NCBI GenBank assembly: GCA_039621445.1
Contig: CP154954.1
Location: forward strand, 75,342,634-75,406,633
DNA length: 64,000 bases
Direction of reading: 5' to 3'
DNA from: Euglena gracilis
Lineage: Eukaryota > Euglenida > Euglenophyceae > Euglenales
In this document: positions 62,740 through 64,000 of the stretch, in pieces
Layout of the letters: the number at the start of each line of letters is the position of its first letter
How positions within the stretch are numbered: the stretch's first letter is position 1
Position numbers and translations under genes: made by a program
The notes under the pieces: generated by a model
Seen by the model: the letters and a program-made list of their open reading frames with translations, nothing else
Database searches by the model: none
Told to the model about the DNA's origin: nothing

Positions 62740-64000
62740 ACCGCCGATGAAAATGACGGTCCTTTTTAAAAAAAAAAGTAAGGCAGATTCCTCTTTTTTT
62801 TGGGGAAGGGGGCAAAACTGAATTCTTTTTGTTTCGGTGATGATTAATTTTGTTGAGACCCGTGCCAAACCTGGATGCTGCCTTTCGGACCATTTCGGTT
62901 GGCCCTTCCAGGCATGGCCTTTTTTGCATCCAAGCAACTCATAGTATTTCCCTCTCAAAGGTTGCTGTCCTTAGCGTGGAGTGGTCACAGTGAACAGTCA
63001 CAGCACACGACATCCAACGCTGACATGACCATATTTCCCCACGCATTCTGGGACACCTTCTTGACCATTGTGGGATAGTTTGGAACTTCCCACCTGGCCT
63101 GATATCGAACCCTGTTGGTCCTTTTTTTGCACACAAATAAATGGTATCATAAAAATCCTCCTGCATTTGTCATATCATCAATGCAGATCTAAACCCAATC
63201 CCATCTGGATCGTCATTTTGAGAATCAGCCACTCCAATCCCAGTTAATAAAAAAAAACGGAAACAGAAACTGAACAGCAACAACCAAACAATAAACGAAG
63301 AAAGAACCAGAGAAACAGACAGAACGCCAAGCTAACCACCACGTGCCGCCCACCTCACATGTCCCACTTCAGTCCAATTCAAAAACAGCTTATCTGAAAT
63401 GTGACCGGGCAGAACAATGCAATCTGACTATGAATACACGTTGGAAGAACAATTTTATGAGACATGTCTCATAAAACTGTGTTGATGTACGGCTGCTGGC
63501 ATGCATACAAAACAGTGTGCGTCCAGCTGTTCCTGTGTTTTTTTTTTCATTATTCACGTACGTGGACAGTGGAGTGCTTCAAACGAATTCCAAGGTTCCG
63601 GGTCAGGCAACTTGCATCTTTTCGCCACCCAGACACCACACTAGACATGTTTTGGAATGTATTTTGAATGTAATTTTTCTGCATTTTGGTTGGATGATCT
63701 CTGTGACAGCACTTGCAGTTGCAATGGAATCACAGGTTTTATTTTCTGTGTTAGTGTGGAGCTGCGGCAGACTTCCCATATGGTCTCTTTTATTATACAC
63801 CATTTTTGTGCGCATATTGCAATGACATCCTGATTGGAAACTTGGCATACTGAGGCGCAGGGTGAAATATATATATTTTTTATTGAGGAGGGGTGTCTGT
63901 CCTGTGGTGTGCTCTGCAACGCATTCCACAATATCCAGCTACTGGAGCATGTCTTACTGTGAACCACATGCCTCCAGCTCGAGGGTCAGCAGCCGCCATT
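62740..64000. other. No gene recognised
   Basis: AT-richer ordinary-complexity DNA to the end of the window. Frames are short and unremarkable. It could be intron or 3' flank of the candidate gene. Confidence 0.4.

Overview
This window is repeat-dominated nuclear DNA from a eukaryote. Canonical GT-AG introns can be recognised inside a transposase gene. A few short coding blocks have almost exclusively G or C at third codon positions and lie far apart in non-coding DNA. About 1.1 kb is a degenerate TTAGGG-type array. There is no bacterial gene organisation. The species cannot be named from the sequence alone. A large-genome protist such as a euglenid or an alga is one guess; an invertebrate is not excluded.

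Layout. 0-13 kb: microsatellites, hairpins and several transposon-like elements bounded by inverted repeats. 13-28 kb: more of the same, including elements of 1.0 kb (17.2 kb) and 2.9 kb (23.7 kb), and one short minus-strand exon candidate at 19.1 kb. 28.2-34.5 kb: a nearly perfect 2.18 kb foldback element, the TTAGGG-like array, a ~192-bp satellite and small C-tract MITEs (non-autonomous inverted-repeat elements). 35-42 kb: a LINE-like fragment with a duplicated 1.2 kb tail, then a pogo/Tigger-type DNA transposon (37.4-41.9 kb) with a second member of its own family inserted in it. 42-53 kb: a cluster of broken non-LTR retrotransposon pieces in both orientations, cut by MITEs and bracketed by inverted copies of one sequence. 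One piece carries a canonical 2A recoding peptide. 54-64 kb: mostly non-coding, with three GC3-rich exon candidates on the plus strand (58.8, 59.6 and 62.5 kb) that may belong to one large-intron gene of unknown function.

Three themes recur. First, many unrelated short elements begin and end in homopolymer C/G tracts and sit between TA dinucleotides. For one of them an empty homologous site inside the window confirms insertion at TA. Second, a GC hairpin with a TTCG-like loop next to an A/T run recurs inside many elements. Third, a separate family starting GGAGGCTAGG has five copies, three with matching 3-bp target duplications. No intact host gene can be claimed; the recognisable proteins are transposase and reverse-transcriptase remnants with frameshifts.
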